Assembly (NCBI GenBank): GCA_029891345.1 | Contig: CM057003.1 | Coordinates: 9,366,209-9,430,208 of the forward strand | Source: Dryococelus australis | Lineage: Eukaryota; Arthropoda; Insecta; Phasmatodea; Phasmatidae | Direction of reading: 5' to 3' | DNA: 64,000 nt | In this document: positions 1 through 11,050 of the stretch, one piece after another | Layout of the letters: each line of letters opens with the position of its first letter | How positions within the stretch are numbered: position 1 is the first letter of the stretch | Translations under genes and position numbers: made by a program | The notes under the pieces: model-generated | Database searches by the model: none | The model's input: the letters and a program-made list of their open reading frames with translations, nothing else | What the model was told of the DNA's origin: nothing

Positions 1-501
1 ATGTATGGAACATTATGGGGCAAGGGTTGTAACACTAGGGCGCTACCAGTGCTGTTTATTTTGCAACTTTGAACTTTACCGTTTCACGCTAGCGTCCCCT
101 GATTAGTTTCAGTGTTTGCCGTCGCACGCCGAGCCGTCCTTCGAGCTCCTTGATCTCCCTCGATTTCGCTTCCTTCTCCAGTCACCTGCCCTTCTCCCAC
201 CTAACCCTCCTCCCTTTGCGGCACCTTATGATTAGATATTGTACGGGGTTATCGTTAATCATTCTGCTACCGGCTTTCGGCTCGAGCCTACTTTACCTCT
301 TCGCTTGTGTACTGAGAGGCCTACTTAATTTAGTCATGTGTGTGAAGGGACTAGACGGCAGACTTGGGCATTCTAATTATCGGCTGCCTTCAACTTAATT
401 GTGATTTCATTCTTTTGGTAATTTATTCAAAATTATTTGTGAGCAGAGAGGGAGCATTAGATGCAGCGGAACGTACACGGTAAGTTGACGACGCACCTTA
501 T
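1..501. other. no gene seen
   Basis: Mixed-composition sequence with only short chance reading frames. I see no domain, repeat unit or splice-flanked exon here. Confidence 0.5.
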
Positions 502-713
502 GATAGCGGGCCTTAACTTTGGAGTTGGTGTCTTTTCACGTAATATTATTGCATGATAGTGGGCCTTAACTTTGGAGTTGATGTCTTTTCACGTAATATT
601 ATTGCATGATAGTGGGCCTTAACTTTGGAGTTGATGTCTTTTCACGTAATATTATTGCATGATAGTGGGCCTTAACTTTGGAGTTGATGTCTTTTCACGT
701 AATATTATTGCAT
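502..713 (+). repeat. 53-bp tandem repeat, 4 copies
   Basis: Four head-to-tail copies begin at 502, 555, 608 and 661, each starting gatagYgggccttaac and ending attattgcat. Copies 2-4 look identical; copy 1 differs by two substitutions (gcggg for gtggg, ggtgtc for gatgtc). This near-identity implies recent expansion or homogenisation. There is no coding potential across the array. Confidence 0.97.
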
Positions 714-3700
714 TTTAGCTGGTTTGCCGTTATGTGTGATTGGCTTTTCAGTAAGTCCCTTCAGGACAGAGCACGATTGTATTATATTTGTGGTGCACGT
801 AGATCGTAGTTGTAAGTGCCTTGATTGCCCAAGTTGTCCTCATCGGCGAGTAGTATTTGGATAGTGTCCTCATCGTCAACTCACTGTCGTATCTTAACAT
901 GTGCGTAGATTGTTTGTTGTGTCGTAGGGTCTTGGCGGGCAAGTGTAGTTTGCAGCCCCTGCGTCGAGTATATATATTTTTAATGAGAATTTTTAATAAC
1001 ACTTTTAAATTGTATTTTATTTCCGAAGGTGCTTCACTGGACTTCTCGCCGCCACCTTTCGGACGGTGTAAGTTGCCATGCGTATACACTTTTTACGTCG
1101 TGCTCATATTTTAAATGACCATAATTTTGGTGAAATTAAACGGCATTCTAGTAGTGAAGTACTCTCTTGAGCCTGAATATAAATGTAGTGTGGTCTGCTT
1201 ATTTTGTACATGCGAACGCACGTGTGAGTAATATACAACGTTATGCAAATGTTTCTTATTCTACCCTGGCTTAATTCACGTAATTATTATGGCTCATGGT
1301 TTTGATCAGGAAATGTGTGGAAAGTGTAGCGAGGCTCTTATGCTTGCGCCCCATTCCAGGGTGTCTTTATGCTGCAGTTTTGTGCAAGGCCGCTTTCATG
1401 CGCGGTTCACATTGTAACGGAAATTTGATTTCTAGCAACGTGACATTAAGGAATAGTTTTGCAAATTTTAAAATGAGTTAATGATTGAGGCCAAATGTAA
1501 TGATCGAGAGGCTTTTTACTTGGCACGGAATGTATTACTGTTTGAGCAGGCCTTGACTCGCCTGTCATTACAATTCGTTTACGAGTTCTCTTTTTACGGC
1601 GATGCTGTACGCCGTTTCCGAACTTCACAATTGTACATCCCAGTCTTGATGCGATTTCAGTTATTTATTGGAGTTTAGTAAGTCGTTATTTTTTCAGAAT
1701 TCCTTATCCTTGTTGAACGTCACGGCATTTGCGATTAGTATTGACGTAAGTTCTAGGGATTGTTTATGACGTGTTACTGGAAATGAATTTGGATGGGAAT
1801 GTTGATCACGTCCGGCCTATTTTGGGCTGAATTACCTTTATATCGGAGTCCTGATATATATGCACGGTGCTTGTACACCGGTCCACGGTGATCTTAGTGA
1901 AGGATCGTAAGATGCTACAATAAATGCAACACAAAATAATTATTGTAAACACATTCTAGTCAGGCCCCTTGATTTGGCCTTTTGAGAGCTTGTATATTGT
2001 ATCACATTTTATAATTTTTTATGTACATTTTTGCTCACGCCAGAAATTTATATCATGAAGCACGTTTATAATCAGATTTTATCACACATTTTTATATTGG
2101 AAAATTTATTGGGTTCTGTTATCCCTAGTGACTCACATAACCAATATCATTATAAGAGAATTTCGAGAGTACGTAATGAATCCTGAATGAAAGGAAGGGG
2201 TTTATATGTGTTTTGTTATTTAGTAAGTTTTGTCCTACTCTTTGCTGTTGCTGTATGTACATTCGCACCTTGAACGGTGCAACATGCCAATAATTACATA
2301 CGGTGATCGCAATTTTTTGTAACATAAGAAAAATTAATTTTTAAGCAATATTCACGTAACGAAAAAAAAATTCGTATACTTGGTCCTCATTAAATGTTAT
2401 ACAAACTGTTATTTGAAAAATTACTTGTAAAAATTAGGGATGAAACATTTTTTTTTTGTGTGCGAAAATCCTTATTTTATATTATTTTTGTACCTTACCA
2501 CTTTACGTAAAATTTATATCTCCATGGACCGGATCGATCAGGTTATTAACGCACGAGTCAAATGAAAACGTGAGCATTTTAGGAAAAATAATGTTTTAAT
2601 GATATACTAATTCGAACTCTAACGTGCCTGAAGCAAATCTGCCAATTACACTCACGATACATTGTCAACACTCAGAACTAGTTCACTCAATTCGCTACCA
2701 ACTTACCTGGGAGTGCATTCCAGTGTGTACTGTAGCATATATATTTTCGATAAACATTAGAATGCCAGAACACAAAAAACTACAGTTTTTTCAGATAGTA
2801 ACGTGAAAAGATAATTGCCTAAAACGAGAAGATTTGAGGTAAAATAACGAAATAAATATATTTTAGGAAATTGGCCACCGGAGAGCAGTTATGTGTTGCT
2901 GGTTTTACTTGTGCCAGTCCATGATTTTTTATGAAGACCGTATGTTGTTATTTGAGACGAATGGCGGAAGGCAACTCGGGCGTGAATTTTTGTGGAAGAA
3001 TATCACATTGTAACTTTCATCATTTAAAAATATAAATAATAGAAATAAAAAATGGAAAATCCGCACAATTACGTAATGTGATATTATAAATGTAAAAGAT
3101 TGGGTTTAATTGTGTTGGGGACACGGCGGTTTTTTTTTTTTTTTTGCGTGAATGCGTCTACGTTGACGTGCTCGGACGCCTTGATGTTTATTTTACGTTC
3201 CCGGCACCGCTTCACTCGATCATGTGGGGTTTTATAGGTATCACTGGACTGCTTTTAAGATGCTCTTTCCAACCGTATAGGATTTCTGTATTTCGACTGG
3301 GCTTTTCGACGAGTATAGGCCGAAATTTTGTTAAATGTTCTTAATTTTTTACATTAAATGCATACAATTTCACCATAACCACTCCACACAAATGTTTTTA
3401 TAGGCGCGATCGATTGATCTTGACAAGAGCTGTCGATTGAAAGTTCAACGAACGTCGTAGCTTCTCCTAGTAAAAAGTTATACTACGCGGAAGTTACGAG
3501 ACGCGGCGAAACGAACTCAAAATTGCGGTGAACCCCCCCCCCCCCCCCCCGCACTATGCGCGATGCTTTGCAGTCCTCGCTGAACGTAACATATTCTTTG
3601 ATCGTTTGGAAATCGAGTGGTGTAATTGAATTTTGTATGTAGACGATGGATTAGGAGCTGTAATACCAAACTGCATCCCCCGATTTTATTATCATCGGAT

Positions 3701-3906
3701 TTTCTTGATTGCCTCTCACTATGGTTGCAGATTTAAATACGTATTCCCGTCAAAAGAAACTGTTACTTTATGTGAAATATTCAGACATAACTGAACGAGG
3801 TGATGAGTTTATCATTAATCAAGTGTTGCCATTTATTACAGTAGAAAACTTGCCAAGTGACCTTTAGGAAACGTGTATACTTGATTATATGACTGCAGAA
3901 ATGTTT
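714..3906. other. AT-rich non-coding stretch
   Basis: No gene recognised. It contains a T run near 3130-3144 and an 18-base C run at 3533-3550. The open frames are short and show no family motifs. Confidence 0.5.
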
Positions 3907-4476
3907 ACAAGGTCCCGGAAAGTGCTGGAGCCAACTGTGATAGCTTGAATAAAATACACCGTAGTCAACCCGGTCAGGGACGATGACCCGCAACAGTGTA
4001 TGCTGAGCGGCCATGTTGGCGGAACCACACCTAACATTAAAAAAATAAAGATAGCATAATTATTTAAACAAGTCCGCCGACAGGGGAGACGAAATTAAAC
4101 TGTAAAGTGGTGAGGGGTGCAATCAATTGATATCTAAGACAGGTAGGCCGAAAAGGGAGCGGGGCGTAATTAAACCTCCCCGAACTGCTTGACTTCGGTG
4201 TATTATATTTCCACTCCCGACTATAGGCTGTTCACGGTAAAGTGAGCACTTTTAACGGCCTGGTTACTTTTTCCTTTGAAAATCTTTTTAAATAAATATT
4301 GCCATGCAAGTAATAAACACAGTGTGTATATTCCACCGCGCTCGGAAGTTAACGTCTAAGGCTAAAGTAAAGCATACTTATTGACTATCATTCCAAATGA
4401 GAGGGCTTTCAAAAGTGCTCACTTTACCGCGAATGGCATTTATCACAGTTGGCTCCAACACTTCCGGGATCTTGTG
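3907..4476. repeat. inverted-repeat pair enclosing a MITE
   Basis: A 36-base segment at 3907-3942 (acaaggtcccggaaagtgct...) returns as an imperfect reverse complement at 4441-4476. The roughly 500 bp between them include the MITE at 4226-4437. The arms could be the termini of an older non-autonomous transposon into which the MITE jumped, or two opposed copies of one repeat. No target-site duplication was identified. Confidence 0.6.
4226..4437 (-). mobile_element. MITE family A (short), copy 1
   Basis: Roughly 212-bp element with terminal inverted repeats: ggctgttcacggtaaagtga at the left, and the matching tcactttaccgcgaatggc side at the right. It carries no coding sequence. Its interior matches the copies at 14486-14718, 47772-47994 and the split copy 17952-18056/29183-29326, in opposite orientation to those. 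The left flank reads ctata, as in several other copies, which would fit a TA target. The transposase family is not assigned. Confidence 0.85.
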
Positions 4477-5130
4477 CAGAGACACGTTTTATCGTTACTA
4501 ACCGACCCCGCTCATTCGTACGAAATAGCATATCACTAACACATTAAGTCTCCTCATACTCTCACGTCGTCATTTGAGTCGCGCGTTAACAACGTGATCG
4601 GTCAGACCCATGCCAACGTACATTTTACACATGGCGGTGAGATACAAAAAGAAGAGAAAATAAGAATTTACGCGCAGGGTTTCCAAATGTCCGCACACAA
4701 ACCGACAACGACATGAAGATATCGGACTCTGCGGCCCCGCACATTTCGCTGGCGGCCTTCGGACGGACGATTCGCCGAGGCCTTGCCACAGCACCGGGAA
4801 CTCACGTCGGAACCCTGTCAAAGCTCCCTTGGGTTATATAGGGGCGCCCTGCATGAGAAGGAGTCGTCGGCGTCGCACCCGAAACACCCACTTATGGAGC
4901 GATATGCAGTTGATCGGCAGCTATTTTTTTTTCAAATGTACGTAGGTATATTCCAGAAGAGCTCACTTTATCGCGAACCACCCATAAGTATCCTCAAACA
5001 TTTGTGTGCTCGTGCTAATGAATACTCAGCTGATGTGTTGATGCCGATTTGACGAATAGTGGAATATTTAAGAGACCTGCAGAATTCGCGGATTCATTTT
5101 GGGACGAGCTAGAATTCAAAACACACTAAA
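4477..5130. other. non-coding; GC-rich patch and a lone MITE end
   Basis: About 4690-4880 is clearly GC-richer than its surroundings. A solitary MITE terminus lies near 4959-4980 (ctcactttatcgcgaacc). No gene is supported. Confidence 0.5.
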
Positions 5131-5551
5131 GGCTGTTCACGATAAAGTGAGTACTTTTGAAATCAACTTTAGAAAAAAGTTACTATTACTAACTGCATAT
5201 ACAGTATTTTAACGGGCGCATTGAGTGACATTCGCCCAGTAAAGTTGGTGATGAAGGTTTGAAAGTAGTTCCACAGCTTAAAGTCAAAGAAAAGTGCTAG
5301 GTAACCATTTGTGACAACTTAAATTATGTTCTTTCTTTTCTGTTATTTTAATGAGTAGAAGTGTGAAAATGAGTAGATTTAGAAAATATTTACTTTTATA
5401 ATAATTTTGCAGGTTCACTTGACCGGCGCGGAAGTAAGGTGATGAGGCCCATGGCAATGTTAATTTTACGTAAGGCGGAAGAACACACAACGTGAATACA
5501 AGTAGATTTTAATAAGGGCTTTCTAAATAGCTCGTTTTACCGTGAACAGCC
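5131..5551 (+). mobile_element. MITE family B (long), copy 1
   Basis: About 421 bp, with the same termini as family A (ggctgttcacgataaagtg at the left, accgtgaacagcc at the right) but a different, longer interior. The interior includes the landmark gcccagtaaagttggtgat. Matching copies lie at 8262-8674, 51337-51754 (inverted) and 57150-57568, with a fragment near 55742. It is non-coding. It lies about 210 bp from the neuroligin exon, in the intron that follows it in the gene's own direction. Confidence 0.9.
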
Positions 5552-5764
5552 TGCAGTTTATTTAACTTGAGGCATTGGTCCACACGGTATATGACACCTC
5601 CGGGAGGACGGTGGCTCAATCGTCGCCTTCCAATGTGAAGTCAGGCGACTAGCACGCAGCTGACATCGGCATGGCAGGTCACTGAACTCGCAAATTTTTA
5701 CCTAGTCTCTAGTCTAACGAATAAATTGCTCGAGAAATGGAGTAGGTAAACGTTGTAGACTCAC

Positions 5765-5920
5765 CCAGGATTCCGAGGCGGTAGTTGAGGGTGACGACCA
5801 CCAGGTGCGCGTAGCTGGCGAGCACGGAGCCGTCGTAGGGGTTGCCCGAGTTCCACTCGTAGGACTCGCCGTGGATGAAGACCAGCACAGGGTACCGCTG
5901 CATCGCCTCCACGGCCCCCG
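5765..5920 (-). CDS. Nlg: neuroligin, one internal exon (cholinesterase-like domain)
   Basis: Neuroligins are postsynaptic single-pass membrane adhesion proteins with a catalytically dead cholinesterase-like ectodomain that binds neurexin. This minus-strand exon encodes 52 residues, including YPVLVFIHGESYEWNSGN, PYDGSVLASY and VVVTLNYRLGILG. These match the start of the alpha/beta-hydrolase fold in insect neuroligins; the HGE (rather than esterase HGG) and the EWNSGN string point to neuroligin rather than a digestive or juvenile-hormone esterase. Splice sites are clean: ccctccag precedes the exon (AG at 5921-5922) and gtgagt follows it (5764-5759). The exon starts after the first base of a codon and ends one base into the Gly codon, so 2 + 51x3 + 1 = 156 bp is consistent. 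No other exon of the gene is recognisable here, so the flanking introns are long. Which paralogue it is cannot be told. Confidence 0.93.
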
Positions 5921-5990
5921 CTGGAGGGACAAACAAAACACAGCTGTTGGCACGACTGCAAGTGCCCGCGTTGCGGGATCACTAAAGGCC

Positions 5991-6527
5991 CTTACACAGT
6001 TGAAAACTTTAACATTTGACTTTACGATTTGACTTCACGGTTTGCTTTCCGACATGTTGTTTCTTGTGGAGCTTGACACAATGGAACAGTCAAAGGTGAA
6101 ATCAAGCACTCTTGACTTTAAGTTTTCGAAAAAAATGACCTTTAATGTCAAAGTCAAGCAGCCATTTTGCCGTGAATCTAACAGATGTTCTGTGGAAAGT
6201 GCGTTATTTTATTGTAGGGCGATTTTAATCTCGGTGTATTAAACAAAGCTCGTCTTATATTAAATCAACGGCAAATTAATATAATATAAAGAGGAAATAT
6301 GATTCGGCATATTTTTATAAAGTAAACAAATGAGTTTTTTGTTTTTGAAATAAACTTTTAATAAAATTTTTAAGACTATTTTTAATAACGGCACGTAAAA
6401 TACATTCCTGGATTAAATCACATTTATTTACATAACAAGATACACATTTTTTGGAGCTCGCAGAACCTATGTTCAATTGTCTGAAAGGAAATGTAAAGAC
6501 AAATGCTAAAGTTTTCTACTGTGTAAA
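5991..6527. mobile_element. MITE-like element with about 34-bp inverted ends
   Basis: The left arm 5991-6025 (cttacacagttgaaaacttt...) pairs with the right arm 6493-6526 (...aaagttttctactgtgtaa). The roughly 540-bp interior has no coding motif. The termini differ from MITE families A and B, so this is a separate family. It lies only about 70 bp upstream of the neuroligin exon's 3' splice site. Confidence 0.72.
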
Positions 6528-8261
6528 AAGTTTAATACTTGTCAGCCCGCTTGGCGATCTGCAATGCTGGGTGAACAATAAAATAAATATACTAGCACAG
6601 AGAACATGACATAACATTAAAACATTGCACACAATAAACGCTGAGCGCGAAATTGATTCACAACTGAATACTCGTACAAATTTTGCGACGACATTAAAGT
6701 CAGTAGGCAGTGACGTTAAATGTTTTAACATTATATCTGTCTTGACTGCAAAAATGGAGTAAAATACTACTTACGATGTTATATTGTGCTGAAAATGGAT
6801 AATGATTTAAAAGAGCTGCATTTTTTTCGTGACTTGAAAGTGTTTGATTTTCCGATCGTAAATATGTGGATAATATTTACAAAATTTCGTTGCCACCTAT
6901 GACTGAAAAAAAAAAATTCTGTAATTTTACACTAAATGTATGTGGCAGCAGTGTCTCCTCTGACGTAAGTGTAATTTTACTCCTTCATATGTCAATTTTT
7001 TTTTACTCTACATCCAGGTAAATTTATCCTACAAGTTAGTTAAATAACATATACTTTATACAACTAATTTAACATACAATAGAGTAAAATTATTATTACT
7101 ATGTAGCAGAAAATAAACTGCAACATTCGTGTATTTTCTCTCCATGACTTGTAAACTTACAGACATCGCAATTGTAATTTCGCTATTGTTTCACCACTAT
7201 TTTGTCACTAACAAGAAAGTAAAATCACAGATTCACTGTAGTTGTAATTAAACAATTTGTGTACATATTTCAGTGTTTTACTAAGCAATTTTAAGGTCAG
7301 CATATTTTCTTTTACAACTGCGTCATGTTAATTCACATACTTCGTATGTGTATTTTTATAATTTTCATGTAATTTTACTCCGTTTTGTTGTGTGGTAGTT
7401 TAATAGAGTTATATAAGTTATCATCAAAATGTGGGTAACAATTGACTTCAAACATAGCATAGGTAGCCTAGTTATATATAAAAGCCAGCATATTCCATCA
7501 GCGGGAGTTAAGATTTCCTTTTAAACACACAGAAGGGGTAGCAGTTCTACACTCTACCGCTACATCACATGGTTGAAACAAATACTAGTAGTTCTATTTG
7601 AATTCACGGGGAAACTACTGTAAAATTACAAATACTGTACTCGTTTCAGCAAATTACACATACAAAATATAGAATCACCAATAATTGGTATGTGTAAATT
7701 TACACTTTTCTTTACATTGTAAACTGCCATCTGTTTTTTTTTTCATCTAAATGTATATCTTACGATGTTTCTGCTAAGTATGTGTGTGTGTGTGTGTGTG
7801 TGTAAAAAAAATAGATAGTCATACCTTTTTGCAACCAATTAACTAACTTTGTCAGAGATTTCCTAGTCTGTGATACGCTGTTGTCACGCGCGCCTGCACA
7901 AGAAATGAAATATAACGATTCATTTCATACACTACGTCAGCTTCTGTCATGCACACGACCTGTTACGCGCAGTTCTAAATCAGCAGGGTCGAAATGACAG
8001 TGGTCTAGTCTCGTGCATACGGACTATGTTCGGTGCCCCGTGGGTATCCTAGGGGCCTGCACCATTGACTGCCCCGTATGTCTGGACGCAACGATATGGC
8101 TGCGGTGAAATGCGTCGAGGTATTGTTTCTTCCACATTCCATGCTCGAACGCTACCCGGACTGTCTCTATAAGGTTTGAAGACATCCCAGTCATGCGTGT
8201 GTCGTCACTGTTTATTCCTTTCGATGGCGCTAGCACGTCACCATTTCGCCAGTATGGTAAA
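6528..8261. other. AT-rich non-coding; (TG)n and recurring gtaattttac words
   Basis: A (TG)11 microsatellite lies at 7781-7802. From about 6900 to 7720 the words gtaattttac, gtaaaattac and close variants recur on both strands. No gene is supported. Confidence 0.55.
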
Positions 8262-8674
8262 GGCTGTTCAAGAAAAAGTTAGTACGTTCTAAATCAACCT
8301 TAGAAAAAAGTAACTGCCCTTGCAGGCATATATGTTAACGGGCGCACTGAGTGACATGCGCCCAGTAAAGTTGGTAACGATGAATGCGAAGTAGTTCCAT
8401 ACCTTAACGTCGAATCAAAAGTGTTACGTAACCATATGTGATAACTTAAATTATTTAATTCGCTCTCTGTTTTCTTTTTAATGCATCGAAGCGGAAAAAT
8501 GAGCGGATTTTTACAATATTTACTTTTTAAATAATTTCACCGTACCACGTATGAAAAAAAAACTACGAGGCTCATGACAATGCTAATCTCACATAATGCG
8601 AAAGAAAAAAAAACGTGCATACAAGTATAACTTAAGCAGGGCTTCCAAAAGTGCTCAATTTACCATAAATAGCT
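8262..8674 (+). mobile_element. MITE family B, copy 2
   Basis: About 413 bp in the same orientation as the 5131 copy, with decayed ends (ggctgttcaagaaaaagtta at the left, accataaatagct at the right). The interior landmark gcccagtaaagttggtaacg is kept. More diverged than the copy at 57150. Confidence 0.85.
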
Positions 8675-9850
8675 TATAGGTATCTGTGATTGAACTACTT
8701 ACGAAAGTGTAACATTAGAGAGGATGCAAATATTTGCTAAGCGTATTTTCTTTAGTGAGACCTCGCGATTAGAGCAGGATTCGAGTCATGCTATGAAATT
8801 GTCTGGCTTGGACGTTAAAGCGTATTTTTTTTAAATTTCAAATACAGCCTATTTTTTAACATGTCAAAGTGATAAAACATACCGTATAGTAACTGACACA
8901 GTTGACTGCTATTTGTGTGCTACTCGTCTCAACGTAAACAATTTGATTTTGAAATACGAATTTTTTAACTTTTGCTGAAAAAAAAATAACATCAAGTTTT
9001 TAACAATTTTAGTGTGTTTGGAAGTTTGGAGGCTACATATTACTTAAGGAAATGAATGCAAAATTTGAATTGTTCGCAGTTGGATTGCTACATGCGAATT
9101 ATATTTATAAATAAGAATATGTGTGTCAAATGGACAAATACGGTCGTTTGGATCGTTATTGCCAGTGGCCGAGAGTCGAAAACATTTGTTTTCATGATCT
9201 TCTGTTTAAGAATTACTTTGTTAACATTTTCTGCTGCCGGTCATTTCCTCAGATTTGATTATTTATTAAGTTTTGTTTGCTGAATCTGTTTTTATTGCAA
9301 AGAAATATTTTTTAGATTTTGGAATTTCTTACTTGTCAGTAATAAATAATTCCTTATTGTGCTGAATATTGTTGGTCTTTGCTAAATAAGCATATTTTTT
9401 CCCCAGGAATGTAGTATTTCGCTATAACTTCAGAAGATGTATTTGTATTGGTAGTTTTGTTTCGCTGACTGAATTAATATGAATAAAGTATACGCCCATT
9501 TTGGTTTTTCACAATCGCATTCTGGTTTCTTCGGGGTTACGTTTTTTTTTTTTTTTTTTTTTTTTTTTCCCCCTGAGTTGTCCCATTGCTCCCTTGTAGG
9601 TATTTTATTATTTCCTTTCCAGCTTCAATTTCTTTGTGCTCTTTTATCGTTCGTTTTTCGTGATGTGGTGTGAGACACTCACTCATGATTTCAGTTTAAA
9701 CAAATTTTTAACTCCATGCAGTCCGGTAATAGTACAATGCAAGCTATACATATTTAATAAGGCAGTGCATTAACTCTATTTTAAAATACGTATATATTTT
9801 CTAGTTTTCCTTAACGTGTTTCCTCTGTCATAATATTGTGAATTAATTCG

Positions 9851-9879
9851 AACGTTATAGTTGTGTGAACTATAACGTT
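9851..9879. repeat. perfect hairpin, 12-bp arms
   Basis: aacgttatagtt is separated by 5 bases from its exact reverse complement aactataacgtt. It is isolated, with no associated gene or recognisable terminator context. Confidence 0.85.
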
Positions 9880-10981
9880 TCAAAATCTCATCTGATGTTT
9901 CTTTTCAGTAAATTTCGTTTTGATAACCATCAAAGTACAGTCTAATTTCGAGAATGTTAAAAATTTTCTAGAATGTTTTTTATTTATTTTATTTGTTTCT
10001 TTGCATTATGAAAAACGTGTAGCACAGAACAATAAAAGCACATGAACATCACTGAACATCACAGACTATTATTTACAATGGGTTATTTTTTTCCCCCATG
10101 GCATCGGGCAGCTAATCAACGACTCTATACATCAGAGGCAACTCCTTCCAGTCGTGTTGGATTTCTGCATGCTTGTGACGAGGCAGCGCGCATCGAGCCA
10201 ACGAGCTGGTCACTATAGGGCCGGTACACACTTACCCTTATCCACCGTACGAAATTCCTCCTCTCTCTTTCCGCTCGTTATTTGCGTTGACATTGTGTCG
10301 AGGATCCGCCCTCGAGCGGATGGCGAGCCCCACTTCGTTAGGACCACATCAACTAGGCCATCCCCTTGAGCCCTAAATGGAAATGGAAAAAGGGCTAGAG
10401 ACTTCAAACGCTCCATCTCTGTCTGTCTGCGTTACTTTCACTGCGTTTTTTTTTTTTTCCCCCACTGGGTGAAAGTTCCATGTGACACACTCTAAAGCGA
10501 ACATCCCACCATACAGAGTGAACAGTTATGTTCTCACATGAGCAGCAGAAAGAGCAGCAAAGGAAATGAGAGAGAGAAAAAAAAGGTTCGCTTGCAGTGT
10601 AATACACTACATGTATTACCAGAAATAAAAATTCATGACGGATGCAAAAAATATGCTAATTCAGCTGCCTAGTTTCGAAGTGTCTCGACCACCTTGTAAT
10701 ATTGCACATTTTGGGAACGAATATATACATTACTTTTATTATTTTATTATATATTATTACAGAGTACTTGCTTATTCTGTCACTTTCTTTTTATATATTT
10801 CCAAATTAAGTTTTACTATATTAGTTAATAGTGTAATTTTTGGTTTACTTTAATAATTATTGGCATAGAGTTTCATTTGTTCCTAGACAGTATTGAGTAT
10901 TAATGTTTGTTATTTTTCATTTCATCCTAGAGGGTAATAAGTAATTCGTTTATCAAACATAAAACTATCCTGGTGCCTCCC

Positions 10982-11050
10982 GTCTCACCATTGCTGATTG
11001 GCTGACAAATGTGTCATGGTCAGGTGACAGCCAATCAGAGGACATGAGAC
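10982..11050. repeat. short foldback (about 70 bp)
   Basis: The inner arms ctgattggctg (10994-11004) and cagccaatcag (11028-11038) are perfect. The outer hexamers gtctca and tgagac extend the symmetry. It could be the core of a small MITE; no second copy was noticed in the window. Confidence 0.65.

Noticed and set aside
8024-8236. Minus-strand 70-codon frame with a vague resemblance to transposase N-termini.
   Set aside because: No helix-turn-helix or catalytic motif could be followed and no inverted ends flank it.
9479-9673. 64-codon frame with a run of phenylalanines.
   Set aside because: Created by the 27-base T run; not a protein.
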